Assembly (NCBI RefSeq): GCF_003313335.1
Contig: NZ_QMHP01000007.1
Span: forward strand, 62,001-126,000
Direction of reading: 5' to 3'
DNA from: Pedobacter zeaxanthinifaciens
GTDB lineage: Bacteria; Bacteroidota; Bacteroidia; Sphingobacteriales; Sphingobacteriaceae
Length of the DNA stretch: 64,000 nt
A program made the translations under genes and the position numbers. Below are positions 53,901 through 64,000 of the stretch, piece by piece (the stretch's first letter is position 1; each line of letters opens with the position of its first letter). Below the pieces are notes generated by a model. It was not told the DNA's origin, did not search any database, and saw only the letters and a program-made list of their open reading frames with translations.

Positions 53901-56762
53901 ATGAAAAAAAATCTGCATTTAGTTGCCCTTGGTGTACTTTCTTTGGCATTAGTACACCCAGCGATTGCCCAAAAAAAACCAGCGACGAAAGCGCCTGCTG
54001 TAAAAGCTGCCACCAAACCAGTTGCCAATGGGGTTTTACCGGTAGATCCTAACGTAAAAATTGGTAAACTTCCTAATGGTTTAGTGTATTACATCCGCAA
54101 AAATGCTGAACCAAAAAACAGAGCCGAGTTGTACCTAGGTAACAAAATTGGTTCGTTAATGGAAAACGAAGACCAGTTAGGCTTGGCTCACTTCACTGAG
54201 CACATGGCTTTCAACGGTACTACCGATTTCCCTAAAAACGAAATCATCAATTACCTGCAAAAGGCGGGTGTACGTTTTGGCGCCGATTTAAATGCCTATA
54301 CTGGCTTTAACCAAACTGTTTATCAATTACCAATTCCAACTGATAGTGCCGCCGTTTTTAAAACTGGCTTTAAAATTTTAGCTAACTGGGCCGGAAAGGT
54401 GAGCATGGATGGAAAAGAAATTGACAATGAACGCGGTGTAATTATTGAAGAAGATAGACAACGTGGCAAAAATGCTCAGCAAAGAATGAGCAAACAGTTG
54501 CTACCGTTTTTATTAGGCGATTCAAGATATGCTAAGCGCATTCCAATTGGAGATGTAGATTTGTTAAAGAGCTTCACACATGATAAAATCCGCAATTTTT
54601 ATAAAGATTGGTACCGCCCTAATTTACAAACTGTAATTGCAGTAGGTGATTTCGACGTAAATGAAGTGGAAAAGCTGATCATTGAGAATTTCTCTAGCTT
54701 AAAAAACCCAGCTAACGAAAAGCCTAGAACTTATTACAGCATTCCAGATAATGCACAGCCTTTAGTTAAAATTGCTACCGATGCTGAGCAGCCTTACAAT
54801 GTAGCTCAGGTAATTTATAAACAAAAGCAGGGACCTTTAAAAACTGAAGCTGATTATAAATTGCAGATGATGCAGAACATGATCAATAGCATGTTGGGTT
54901 CGCGTATTGCTGAAATTATGCAGAAGGGAAATGCACCTTTCTTGTTTGCGCAAAGTGCTTACGGCCCTTACCAAGGCGGCATGATTTGGGATTTAAACGC
55001 CCTACAAACTGTTGCTGTAGCTAAAACAGGCGCTGAACTTGAAAAAGCCTTAGTTGCTGCACTTGCAGAAAACGAGCGTATGGCAAAATTTGGTTTTACA
55101 ACAGGTGAGCTTGAAACCGTGAAGAAAAAATTGGAAGCTAGCAATGAAAAGCAGTTTAAGGAAAAAGATAAAACCAAATCAAGTGCTTTTGTACAACAAT
55201 ATTTGAACAACTTCTTAATTGGTTCTGCAATCCCATCTGAGGAGTTTACCTATGAGCTTACCAAAAAGCTACTTAACAATATTACCTTGGCAGAGATAAA
55301 TGCTACAGCAAAAGCAATGGTTACGAAAAATAACCAAATTATAGTGGTGCAAGCACCTGAAAAGGAAAAAGCGAACTTACCTAGTGAAGCTGCTTTGATT
55401 GCTGCTTTAAAAAATGCTGGAAATGGTGTTACGCCTTACGTAGATAATGCGGTAAATAAACCACTTATTGCGCAAATGCCAAAAGCTGGAACTATCGTAA
55501 ATCAAACTAAAAATGAAAAAGTGGGCGTAACTATGCTAACCCTAAGCAATGGTGTTAAAGTAGTTTTAAAACCTACCGATTTCAAAAATGACCAGGTTAT
55601 TTTTACCTCGTTTGCTAAAGGTGGAGCATCGTTAGCTAGCAATGATGATTTTATCTCGGCTGAAAATGCCAACTTAATTGCACAAAGTGGCGTGGGCGAT
55701 TTTAACCCTACGCAACTGAGCAAATACTTAGCTGGGAAATCAGTAGGTGCTGGGGCTTACATTGGTGATTTATACCAAGGTTTCTCTGGTTCTTCATCTC
55801 CTAAAGATTTAGAAACTGCTTTCCAGTTAATTTACGCTTATGCCACCAACCCTCGTAAGGATGCAGATATCTTTAACAAAAACGTAAGCGATATGAAGGT
55901 AATCACCGCTAACAAAAGCAGTAATCCTAGCAGTGTTTATGCAGATACCGTACAAGCAGTGATGGCAAATTACAACAAACGTGGCATGCCTAATACCGTG
56001 GCCGACTTAGATAAAATCAATTTAGACAAGGCTTTTGCATTTTATAAAGATCGTTTTGCAGATAATAGCGGGCAAACTTTTGTTTTCGTTGGAAATTTTG
56101 ACGTAGAGAAAATTAAGCCTTTAATTACTACTTATTTGGCAAGCTTACCAGCGTTAAATAAGAACGAAAACTTTGTAGATAACGGCATAAATCCTCCGAA
56201 AGGAAAGGTGAGCAGAACCGTTAAAAAAGGATTGGAAGATAAAGCAACAGTTCAGTTAATTTTCCATGATGATTACACTTTTAATGCAGAAAACAATGTA
56301 ATGCTTGATGCGTTGAAAGCCTCATTGGATATTAAAATTACTGAACGCCTACGCGAAAAAGAAAGCGGCGTTTATAGCCCTGGTGTTTCTTTAAGCTTAG
56401 AGAAATATCCAACCGCTCATTACTATTTCACTATTTCTTTCAATTGCGCTAAAGCTAACGTAGAAAAACTAATCAACGCCGCTTTGGAGGAAGTGAATGC
56501 TTTCAGACAAAATGGAGTGACTGCGGAAGACTTACAGAAATTTAAATCGGAGGAGTTGAGACAAGAAGAGTTAAGCCTGCGTGATAATGGCTATTGGTTA
56601 AACTATTTGTCAAATCGCTTAAAATATGGCGATAACATTGAGCAGGTGCTAGACAATAGCAAGCGCATCAATGGCGTAACTATTGAAGCAACCAAAGCTG
56701 CCGCTGAGAAATACCTCAATGGAAATAACTATATCCGTTTGGTGCTAGAGCCTGAGAAATAA
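53901..56762 (+). CDS. M16-family (insulinase-like) zinc peptidase
   Basis: 953 residues with signal peptide. Zinc-binding HxxEH is H97-F-T-E-H101; distal Glu near 'ERGVIIEED'. Two tandem M16 units, the second inactive, is the normal arrangement for full-length members. Periplasmic or secreted. A terminator follows at 56789-56815. Confidence 0.92.
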   Translation: MKKNLHLVALGVLSLALVHPAIAQKKPATKAPAVKAATKPVANGVLPVDPNVKIGKLPNGLVYYIRKNAEPKNRAELYLGNKIGSLMENEDQLGLAHFTEHMAFNGTTDFPKNEIINYLQKAGVRFGADLNAYTGFNQTVYQLPIPTDSAAVFKTGFKILANWAGKVSMDGKEIDNERGVIIEEDRQRGKNAQQRMSKQLLPFLLGDSRYAKRIPIGDVDLLKSFTHDKIRNFYKDWYRPNLQTVIAVGDFDVNEVEKLIIENFSSLKNPANEKPRTYYSIPDNAQPLVKIATDAEQPYNVAQVIYKQKQGPLKTEADYKLQMMQNMINSMLGSRIAEIMQKGNAPFLFAQSAYGPYQGGMIWDLNALQTVAVAKTGAELEKALVAALAENERMAKFGFTTGELETVKKKLEASNEKQFKEKDKTKSSAFVQQYLNNFLIGSAIPSEEFTYELTKKLLNNITLAEINATAKAMVTKNNQIIVVQAPEKEKANLPSEAALIAALKNAGNGVTPYVDNAVNKPLIAQMPKAGTIVNQTKNEKVGVTMLTLSNGVKVVLKPTDFKNDQVIFTSFAKGGASLASNDDFISAENANLIAQSGVGDFNPTQLSKYLAGKSVGAGAYIGDLYQGFSGSSSPKDLETAFQLIYAYATNPRKDADIFNKNVSDMKVITANKSSNPSSVYADTVQAVMANYNKRGMPNTVADLDKINLDKAFAFYKDRFADNSGQTFVFVGNFDVEKIKPLITTYLASLPALNKNENFVDNGINPPKGKVSRTVKKGLEDKATVQLIFHDDYTFNAENNVMLDALKASLDIKITERLREKESGVYSPGVSLSLEKYPTAHYYFTISFNCAKANVEKLINAALEEVNAFRQNGVTAEDLQKFKSEELRQEELSLRDNGYWLNYLSNRLKYGDNIEQVLDNSKRINGVTIEATKAAAEKYLNGNNYIRLVLEPEK

Positions 56763-56788
56763 TTTTAAAGCTTTAAGTTAATAGAAAG

Positions 56789-56815
56789 AGGCTATCCATT
56801 CGGGTAGCCTTTTTT
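56789..56815 (+). terminator. Terminator after M16 peptidase
   Basis: Stem AGGCTATCC / GGGTAGCCT with ATTC loop and T-run. Confidence 0.8.
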
Positions 56816-57216
56816 ATGTGATGCTAGCGATAGCGTCTCAAATCTCCATCCCACTAATTTTCTGTCTCTTATTTTTAACAAGTTTCGTTTGTTTTTAATG
56901 GTGTAAAGAGCGCTTTGCAATATTTGGGCTGCACTAATAATCTGAGTTCGACTATTCTTTATCTGATTTACAATACTCTCTAGCTAACTCACCCTCAGCT
57001 AAATTCAGGATGACGGTAAATTGCGTTTCGTCATACTGTCCAAAATGTTCGAGATCATTATCGGTTTTGGAAGCCAATTATCAATGAGTTAATAATCGAA
57101 CTTGGGTTTGAATACCAAAAGGATGAAAAAAGTAGTTGCTCTGCGGTGGCGAGCTAAGAAAACAAATTAAATCAGTTATCGAGTATGATTCGAAGAAGCT
57201 GACGGAAAATTGTAAT
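56816..57216. other. Gene-free spacer with a REP-like repeat
   Basis: About 400 bp without a gene. 56982-57016 (CTAACTCACCCTCAGCTAAA.. TTCAGGATGACGG) resembles the element at 32862-32904. Confidence 0.5.
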
Positions 57217-58773
57217 TTACCTTGCTTCTACGCCAACAGGACCACTAGGTTCGCTCTCATTTTTGATTCGATCCAAAGCAGTTACCAAATAACTATACCT
57301 TTTGCCTTTTTCCACAGTAGTATCCAAAAAGAATGTATAGTCTTCAAAGCTAATTTTGACGATATTCTTTGCATCCAAGTTATTTATTTTCTCACCTTCA
57401 TTAAATCGGTATACCACATAACCAGATGCCGTTTCCCCGTCTTTAGCTCTTAGTGGTTTTGCCCATTTCAACTGTACCCCATCAGCGGTAGCGTCAGCGG
57501 TTAAATGTTGGGGCTCATTAGGCGCTATATCATCAATCCAAGGCATTTGTGGCGGCAAGGCCGGATATTTATAAAAATCATTCCTTAAGGAATCTGCTAA
57601 ACCTCTCGCTACAGTCGATAAGGATTTAGAGCTAAAATAAACACTGCCCTGTACACGGTTATTTGCCCTTATGGCCCTAATTTGATTAGGAATTTCATTA
57701 GGCTTACCCCAAGCAGCTTCTCTCTTGGTAGTTCCATTATGAATCAAATAGGCGGCCTGCCCAATGTACAAATGCCTGCCAAAAGTATTGTTGCCCCACC
57801 AGTCGAGCAAAACCTTAAATGGCGCCGCCGCTCTTGAAAACGAAAAATAAATCTGGGGGTTAATATAATCTACCCACCCTTCTTTCACCCATTTCCTCGA
57901 ATCAGCGTATAACTCACCATAATTGGACAATCCGTTAGTTTTAGAGCCCAATGTATCTTCCCTAAAATTACGCCAAATAGCAAAGGGACTTACCCCAAAC
58001 TTTACATATTTTTTATAGTGATGCACGCTGTCGTTTACCATTTTAACCAGCATATCCACGTTGTTCCTCCGCCAGTCGTCTATTTTGGTAAACCCATTGG
58101 GATATTTTGCAAAGGTTGCACTATCGTTGATTACTTGCCCAGCTATACGATACGGATAGAAATAATCATCGAAATGAACGCCATCAATATCATAGCCTTT
58201 CACTACATCTAATATCACTTGGGTAATATATTCTCTATTTTCTGGCAGTCCCGGATCAAAAAGCTTCTGCCCTCCATAGGTGTAAAAAAGCTCGGGTTTT
58301 TTATTGGTAATGTGATCAGGACTTGTTACCGACCGAGCCGACATAGTGGCACGATAAGGGTTAAACCAAGCATGAAGCTCCATGCCTCTGCTATGCGCTT
58401 CCTTAATAGCAAAAGCCAAGGGATCGTAACCTTCGGCAGGGGCTAAACCTTGTTTGCCCATTAGCCAGTGGCTCCATAACTCTCTCGATTTAGCATAAAC
58501 CGCATCTGCAGTAGGCCTTATTTGCAGTAAAATAGCATTTAAACCTTGTTTTTTATGCTGCTCCAAAACAGCGATAAGCTCTTGTTTTTGCTGGTCGACA
58601 GTTAAACCTGGCCTTGATGGCCAATCAATATTGGTAACAGTTGCCACCCACACGCCACGAAACTCTCTTTTAGGCGCAATTTTTATATCGCTTTGAGCGT
58701 TAACTGTTGATATTACAACTGATATTAGTAAAAGAGCTAGTTTAAAAGGTCGCTTAAGAAGGGCTATGAGCAT
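57217..58773 (-). CDS. GHL10/DUF187-type glycoside hydrolase-like protein
   Basis: 518 residues from ATG 58773 (a TTG at 58779 is possible). Signal peptide, then the DUF187/GHL10 catalytic-barrel segment ('FRGVWVATVTNIDWPSRPG', 'LLQIRPTADAVY', 'HAWFNPYRAT', 'DGVHFDDYFYPY'). C-terminal Fn3-like segment ~410-515. Family members cleave glycans in the envelope or extracellularly; substrate unknown. Confidence 0.87.
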   Translation of the reverse strand: MLIALLKRPFKLALLLISVVISTVNAQSDIKIAPKREFRGVWVATVTNIDWPSRPGLTVDQQKQELIAVLEQHKKQGLNAILLQIRPTADAVYAKSRELWSHWLMGKQGLAPAEGYDPLAFAIKEAHSRGMELHAWFNPYRATMSARSVTSPDHITNKKPELFYTYGGQKLFDPGLPENREYITQVILDVVKGYDIDGVHFDDYFYPYRIAGQVINDSATFAKYPNGFTKIDDWRRNNVDMLVKMVNDSVHHYKKYVKFGVSPFAIWRNFREDTLGSKTNGLSNYGELYADSRKWVKEGWVDYINPQIYFSFSRAAAPFKVLLDWWGNNTFGRHLYIGQAAYLIHNGTTKREAAWGKPNEIPNQIRAIRANNRVQGSVYFSSKSLSTVARGLADSLRNDFYKYPALPPQMPWIDDIAPNEPQHLTADATADGVQLKWAKPLRAKDGETASGYVVYRFNEGEKINNLDAKNIVKISFEDYTFFLDTTVEKGKRYSYLVTALDRIKNESEPSGPVGVEAR

Positions 58774-58926
58774 GTACAAACAATTTGGTGGTGAGCTATA
58801 AAGGTTAACGTACGTTTTCGGTTTTACTTACAAAAGTGACATTATTTTTATACATTTTTAGATTTTTTGCTAAGTTAGCATTTACATTAACGCTGCTACA
58901 TCACTTTTTGAAGATTAAAACACAAG

Positions 58927-59838
58927 ATGCAGACACAAGAAAACGCCGTGGATAACAAGGTAGATCGGAATAAAGTTTACTTCTTAATCATTGTTATTGC
59001 AGCATTGCTAGGCATAAATGGATATTTATATTTTAAAGATCAACAACAAAGTAACAGGTTTGTAACCATTAGTACGGAGAAAGACCGACTAAAATTGGAG
59101 GTTGAAAAAATTGAAGTGGAGCTAGACAGGGTTAACATGTTGAATGTAACCTTGAACGATCGCTTAATTGAGGAACAAAAACTAGCAAGAAATAAAATTG
59201 CGGAACTTAAACTTGCTTTAAAAAAGGGGGAGCTTACGCAGAAAGAGCTTGATGAAGCACATAAACAAATTAACACCCTGCGTGATTTTGTTAAAAGCTA
59301 CAACAACCAAATTGCTATACTAGAACAAGAAAACTCCTATTTAAAAACGGAACGCGACAGCTTAAAATCTAGCTTGAGCAACTATAACGAACAGGCCGAA
59401 AATCTTCGCAAAGAGAACCGAAATCTAAACAAAAAAATTAAAGCAGGATCTTCTTTAAAGGCAGCAAACATTAGCATCTCTGCTTTCAAGGTAAAGGATA
59501 ATGGTAAAATATCAGCGGTAACCAAGGCAAGTGCCACTAACAAATTAACTATTGATTTCGCGATAGCGCCCAACGAACTTGCCGAAAAAACCTACCATAA
59601 GATTTTTTTGAGGGTAATTGATCCCGCCGGTAATTTAATTGCCAACGAAAACAACATGTTCGAGGCCGATGGGCAGCAAATGCAATACAGCGATGCTATT
59701 GAGATTTCATATAACAACGATGAAACCAGATATAAAATCGACTGGATTAACCCTAAGGCCTTTATCAAAGGTGTTTACGCTATCTTTTTATATGCAGATG
59801 GCTTTCAAATGGGCAGGGCCGAAATCGAACTAAAGTAA
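58927..59838 (+). CDS. Membrane-anchored coiled-coil protein
   Basis: 303 residues. One membrane helix near 17-36 (VYFLIIVIAALLGINGYLYF), then a long coiled coil (~50-170) and a beta-rich C-terminal domain (~180-303). No known family. Its stop overlaps the 3' end of the convergent GT87-like gene by 9 bp. Confidence 0.75.
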   Translation: MQTQENAVDNKVDRNKVYFLIIVIAALLGINGYLYFKDQQQSNRFVTISTEKDRLKLEVEKIEVELDRVNMLNVTLNDRLIEEQKLARNKIAELKLALKKGELTQKELDEAHKQINTLRDFVKSYNNQIAILEQENSYLKTERDSLKSSLSNYNEQAENLRKENRNLNKKIKAGSSLKAANISISAFKVKDNGKISAVTKASATNKLTIDFAIAPNELAEKTYHKIFLRVIDPAGNLIANENNMFEADGQQMQYSDAIEISYNNDETRYKIDWINPKAFIKGVYAIFLYADGFQMGRAEIELK

Positions 59839-61014
59839 AACGGTTTTTTGCTGATCAGCTGCCAACTGTACTTCTGGAGCGCTGCGTAATTTGAACGTGG
59901 CAGCTAATATCTTTAACCACACCAAGAAATAGGGTAAACTAATCATCTTGATGGCAAAAGGATGCTGTGTAGTATAATCCGGAAATACCATTAATGGAAA
60001 ATCAAAGGATACCAATATCACTGCCGCCAATAAAATTGTCCGCCAAACACCTTTATCGCTCAGTAAATACCAAATGCCAACACCTGCAATGGCTACAATG
60101 TAGGTGCAATCTTCTGAACCTGAGCTAAACAGCACGGGAAAAATTAGCACAGAAGCCAAAATCAGCAATTGAAACCGATCATCTTTATACTTAGAGAAAT
60201 TGAGGTAGCTCAATGCAAACATCAAACAGCCTACAATTAAAAATGGCGTATTAGAAATTGGTCTAGCTACGAGATTCCTCACGAAGCCCATTATAGAAAT
60301 ATCATTAGTTAATGAGCCGATATTGGTTGCATTTTTAATCGCTAAAGACATTGACCACTCTTTATATGATTGTACAATATAAGTAGGCGAGGAAACTAGC
60401 ATTGGTAAAAAGAACAAAATCAAAAACCACATGATTAGATAGGTGATGAATGATTTTTTATCCTTGATGAAGAAGAAAAAAGCTAAACCCACAATACCGT
60501 ATAGCTTAATCATGGTGCCCAATGCAATTAAAAAAGCCGACCAAAAGCCATTGTGTTTGTCCCTTAACGTATAAGTAAAAATGATGAATGCTGCCGTAGC
60601 TGGATTAAACTGCTGGCTTAACATAGAAGATGCCAGGCATGGCAGTGCAATAAAATAAACAAGGTTTTTGTTAGGCAGTTTAATTGACTTTATAGACCAA
60701 AATAGCAACACACAATTGAAAATATTCCATAACATGAACCCTAACCACCTAGGTAACATGGCAACTGGGGCAATAAACAATCCAAATATTGGCCCATAAT
60801 GGTTGGCATCATCATGGATGGTTGGATAGGCATTATACAATGACTTCTCTCCAATTAAATTGAAAAAAGTATTCTCAAAAATTAGGTAGTTGTTAAGCCT
60901 GTGCCTTAATATAGATTGGATAAAGCAATAAATGGAAATAGAAAGCCATAAGCTCAATGCCCATTGAGCATACTTCTTACTTCCCGTTTTTACAACAGTT
61001 TGGTTAGCTAGCAT
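59830..61014 (-). CDS. GT87-like polytopic membrane protein
   Basis: 394 residues, ~10 membrane helices (first at ~19-33). The N-terminal loop 'DDANHYGPIFGLFIAPVAML' resembles the DUF2029/GT87 mannosyltransferase family. Probably transfers a sugar from a lipid carrier; substrate unknown. Confidence 0.75.
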   Translation of the reverse strand: MLANQTVVKTGSKKYAQWALSLWLSISIYCFIQSILRHRLNNYLIFENTFFNLIGEKSLYNAYPTIHDDANHYGPIFGLFIAPVAMLPRWLGFMLWNIFNCVLLFWSIKSIKLPNKNLVYFIALPCLASSMLSQQFNPATAAFIIFTYTLRDKHNGFWSAFLIALGTMIKLYGIVGLAFFFFIKDKKSFITYLIMWFLILFFLPMLVSSPTYIVQSYKEWSMSLAIKNATNIGSLTNDISIMGFVRNLVARPISNTPFLIVGCLMFALSYLNFSKYKDDRFQLLILASVLIFPVLFSSGSEDCTYIVAIAGVGIWYLLSDKGVWRTILLAAVILVSFDFPLMVFPDYTTQHPFAIKMISLPYFLVWLKILAATFKLRSAPEVQLAADQQKTVLL

Positions 61015-61249
61015 TTGTGTGTTAAAATTAGCAGCACAAAACTATAACATTCCTGTTACATTACAAGTAATTTGTGTTATTAATTAGATATAAGGGTTCA
61101 AAAATCAGTAGTAAAGATGATGAGCTAGGTATGAGCGATAAGCAAAGTCATGGAATAAGAAAGCCAGAGGTTGTTGATCAATTAACCTGATCACTGACAA
61201 ACAATAATTTTATCCAATTCAGAAAATCTAATAATTTAACTCCTAGCTA

Positions 61250-62581
61250 TCACTGTAATAGATTTTGAATAGCTTGGTTAACTTTTTCAAAACCAAACTG
61301 ACTTAAGGTCTGTTCCATTCCCGCAGCTATTTCATCATTCATTAAGTTGCCTATGCTGCCCTCATGAGTATGTTTTACTTCGTACATTGGTTTAAAAGTA
61401 CCCGTTTCAATTTGCTCTCCAACTAATTTATACGCATCTCTGAAAGGCATGCCATTTAAAGCAAGTTCATTAACCACCTCCACACTAAATAGATAATCGT
61501 ACTTTTTATCTTTCAAAATATCATCTTTAATGCTGATGTGCTGCAACATGAACGTAGCGATTTCCAAACATTCATTTAACGAAGTGAATGCAGGGAACAA
61601 ATTCTCTTTCAGCAATTGCAAATCGCGGTGATATCCAGAAGGCAAATTGGTAGTCATCATAGCAATTTCGTTAGGCAATGCTTGAATTCTATTGCAACGA
61701 GAACGGATCAGCTCAAAAACATCTGGATTTTTCTTGTGAGGCATGATACTGCTACCCGTGGTAAGCTCAGAAGGAAAACTGATAAATCCGAAATTTTGGT
61801 TAATGAACAAACAAACATCCATTGCCATTTTAGCCAAAGTTGCCGCAATAGAAGACATTGCTTGTGCCAAAATGCGTTCTGTTTTGCCACGCCCCATTTG
61901 GGCATAAACCACATTATGGTTTAAACGCTCAAAACCTAAAAGCTGAGTAGTTAAAGTCCTGTTCAACGGAAATGAAGAACCATAACCTGCGGCAGAACCT
62001 AGTGGGTTTTTATTGGTGATTTTCCAAGCAGCAAGCATTAACTCCATATCGTCGGCAAGGCTTTCGGCGTAAGCACCAAACCATAAGCCAAAAGATGATG
62101 GCATGGCAATCTGTAAGTGTGTATACCCAGGCAACAACTTATCCTTGTGCGTTTCGCTCAGGGTAATCAGCTGGTTAAATAAGGCCTCGGTGTTACCCAC
62201 CATCTCTTCAATGCAACTGCGAAAATAGAGCTTCAAATCAACCAAAACCTGATCATTGCGAGAACGACCACTGTGTATTTTCTTCCCGGCCTCACCAACG
62301 CGTTGGGTTAACAACCACTCCACTTGCGAATGCACATCTTCCACAGTATCTTCAATCACAAAACTACCTGCCTCTATCTCTTTATAAATTTCTTTTAAAG
62401 CAGCTTGTACTTCAGCAAGCTCATCAGCGGTAAGCAAATTGATGGTTTGCAGCATTTGCGTGTGCGCTAAAGAGCCTAAAACGTCAAACCTCGCCATTTG
62501 TAAATCTAATTCCCTGTCTTTACCTACAGTGAAATTTTCTACAAACTGGTTTACATCAATATTCTTTTGCCAAATTTTCAT
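61250..62581 (-). CDS. argH: Argininosuccinate lyase
   Basis: 443 residues. HSGRSRNDQ (103-111), T154-H155 and the fumarase-superfamily signature GSSIMPHKKNP (276-286) with catalytic Ser. Last step of arginine synthesis: argininosuccinate to arginine plus fumarate. Alone in the window; other arg genes must be elsewhere. Confidence 0.96.
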   Translation of the reverse strand: MKIWQKNIDVNQFVENFTVGKDRELDLQMARFDVLGSLAHTQMLQTINLLTADELAEVQAALKEIYKEIEAGSFVIEDTVEDVHSQVEWLLTQRVGEAGKKIHSGRSRNDQVLVDLKLYFRSCIEEMVGNTEALFNQLITLSETHKDKLLPGYTHLQIAMPSSFGLWFGAYAESLADDMELMLAAWKITNKNPLGSAAGYGSSFPLNRTLTTQLLGFERLNHNVVYAQMGRGKTERILAQAMSSIAATLAKMAMDVCLFINQNFGFISFPSELTTGSSIMPHKKNPDVFELIRSRCNRIQALPNEIAMMTTNLPSGYHRDLQLLKENLFPAFTSLNECLEIATFMLQHISIKDDILKDKKYDYLFSVEVVNELALNGMPFRDAYKLVGEQIETGTFKPMYEVKHTHEGSIGNLMNDEIAAGMEQTLSQFGFEKVNQAIQNLLQ

Positions 62582-62784
62582 TGCTTACGTTCTGTTTTTG
62601 TACTCAATTTCATTCCAATTTCAGATGGATCTATTTATTAGATGTTTCGTTATGCCTGGAATGAATAAGCCGCTGTTTAAATTCCTGCAAAAATACAATA
62701 TTTCGCTAAAGAATAGGCTCTTAAAATTTTATTAAAACCGAAACTTTGTTGCATTTAAAACTAGCGAATTCTCATTTATTACTC

Positions 62785-62792
62785 TACATTTG
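62785..62792 (+). promoter_or_regulatory. -7 promoter box for S9 peptidase
   Basis: TACATTTG is a perfect TAnnTTTG match 22 bp before the start codon. Confidence 0.5.
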
Positions 62793-62813
62793 TGTAACCA
62801 CTAATTACAAATT

Positions 62814-64000
62814 ATGAAGAAAATAACTTTAGCGCTATTCTTACTTGGTGGATTAGCTACGCAAGCAATCGCACAAGTAAAGCCTGCCTTAACGTGGAAA
62901 GATGTTTCGAAATGGAACTATAACCGAGGCAGCGCACTTTCTGCTGATGGCCAATGGACCGCTTGGGCTACCGGACCAACAGAGGGAGATTTGAAACTGA
63001 TCATCAAAAAAACTTTTGACACTTTAAGCAGAAGCTATCCTATTGGTGCTACTCCAGCCATGGCTACCTTCTCCAAAAACTCAAAATATGCTGCTTTTAA
63101 GGTATCCGCTAAAGATGCCGAAGTAAAAGCTGCAAAAAAAACGATGAAGCCACTTTACGATAAACTAACCATTGTGAACTTGGCTGATCATAAGCAAACA
63201 ACTTTTGAAAGAGTAAGATCTTTTGCATTTGCAGGGGAAGCTTCGGACTGGATTGCTATTCAATTTGCAGCTTTGGAAAGCGCACCAAAAGATAAAGACG
63301 CAGCGAAGGGAACAGATGTTTTGTTGTATCATTTGGCTAGTAAAAAGAGTTTTAACTTAGGCAATGTAAGCGAATATGCATTTAACAAAGCGGGTGATAA
63401 ACTGGCTTACACTGTAGATGCGAACGGCCAAAATGGTAACGGTGTTTTTTTGAGAGACATGAAAACCGGAACTACTACGGCATTGGATAACGACAAAGCA
63501 ACTTACAAAAGCATCAACTGGAATGACGAGGGAACTGCTTTTGCTTTATTGAAAGCTAACAAAAATGAGAAATATAAGGATGATGTTTGGAGCATTATCG
63601 GTATCAATAAAATTAATGGCGACTTAACCTCAAAAGTGATTTATAATGGTATAGAGGATAGCAATTTTCCTAAGGGGATGGGCATTAATACCAATGCAAC
63701 GCCTTATTGGTCGGATGATCAAAGCACATTATTTTTCGGGATCAATACTTTGCTTGCCAAGGAAGATAAAAAAGCTGATACCGCCGGCAAAGCGAAACCT
63801 GATGTGAAGTTGGATAGCGCTGCTAAAGCGAAAGCAAAACCTACAATACCAGCAATTGAAGCCAAAAAAGACGATATCGAAAAACCAGATATGATTATTT
63901 GGAACTGGCAAGATAGGCGCTTACAATCTGCCCAACAAACTCAAGAAATGAGAGATAAAAACTTTAGTTATGTAAGTTCTTATCGCGTTGCGGACAAAAA
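62814..64000 (+). CDS. S9-family peptidase (prolyl oligopeptidase-like), 5' part
   Basis: The first 395 residues; runs off the window edge. Signal peptide (KKITLALFLLGGLATQAIAQ) and propeller-like repeats ('GDKLAYTVDANGQ', 'WSDDQSTLFFGIN'). The catalytic hydrolase domain would follow beyond base 64000, so activity is not visible here. Confidence 0.8.
   Translation, partial: MKKITLALFLLGGLATQAIAQVKPALTWKDVSKWNYNRGSALSADGQWTAWATGPTEGDLKLIIKKTFDTLSRSYPIGATPAMATFSKNSKYAAFKVSAKDAEVKAAKKTMKPLYDKLTIVNLADHKQTTFERVRSFAFAGEASDWIAIQFAALESAPKDKDAAKGTDVLLYHLASKKSFNLGNVSEYAFNKAGDKLAYTVDANGQNGNGVFLRDMKTGTTTALDNDKATYKSINWNDEGTAFALLKANKNEKYKDDVWSIIGINKINGDLTSKVIYNGIEDSNFPKGMGINTNATPYWSDDQSTLFFGINTLLAKEDKKADTAGKAKPDVKLDSAAKAKAKPTIPAIEAKKDDIEKPDMIIWNWQDRRLQSAQQTQEMRDKNFSYVSSYRVADK

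Overview
The window comes from a low-to-moderate GC Bacteroidota chromosome, most likely Sphingobacteriaceae (Pedobacter-like). The signs are two SusC/SusD pairs, a type IX secretion (CHU_C-type) sorting domain, RF1, LpxH and a thioredoxin-reductase-type ferredoxin-NADP reductase typical of the phylum, and TAnnTTTG-type promoters. It has three parts.

(1) Bases 1-1908 hold two small genes on the minus strand, each packaged like an integron gene cassette. Each cassette's start is the reverse complement of the start of its own attC-like recombination site. A ~37 bp direct repeat flanks the pair. No integron integrase is visible.

(2) Bases 1909-28177 are a ~26.3 kb integrated conjugative-type element in the 3' end of a tRNA-Asp gene. 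The 16 bp end of the tRNA is duplicated at the far end (1909-1924 and 28162-28177), the tyrosine integrase lies next to the tRNA, and TGCTCACC repeats sit just inside both ends. From left to right it carries: a convergent GHKL-ATPase module (HTH protein, small protein, 811-aa ATPase); a phosphorothioation-type defence operon resembling SspB-SspC-SspD followed by a DUF262-only protein; an oriT-like region with mobA/mobB; a wrecked transfer region in which the coupling protein is fused through a group II intron remnant to the 3' half of traJ, followed by traK, a TraL-like gene, traM and a DUF3945-type gene; a histone H1-like gene; a two-gene cassette of unknown function; a set of small accessory genes (J-domain, DUF3560 and others); and HTH/excisionase-like genes with the integrase. 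VirB4-type and coupling ATPases are missing or broken, so the element probably cannot transfer itself. It may still be excised, or mobilised by a relative.

(3) Bases 28163-64000 are ordinary chromosome: tRNA-Asp, prfA, a beta-propeller-like protein with lpxH, a ferredoxin reductase/ferredoxin pair, an S41 protease, a secreted beta-helix protein, two SusC/SusD outer-membrane uptake loci around a DeoR regulator, an amino-sugar set (anmK, nagB fused to a PIG-L deacetylase, nagX-like), an M16 protease, a GHL10-type glycosidase, a coiled-coil membrane protein, a GT87-like membrane protein, argH and the start of an S9 peptidase. The anmK/nagB/nagX/SusCD/DeoR group reads as a locus for recovering or using N-acetyl-amino sugars, possibly including peptidoglycan sugars.

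The most unusual content is the defence island at 2396-11903: an Ssp-like modification operon with no visible cysteine desulfurase, a DUF262 protein with no recognisable HNH nuclease half, and a convergent GHKL-ATPase module that could be a new partner or a separate system.
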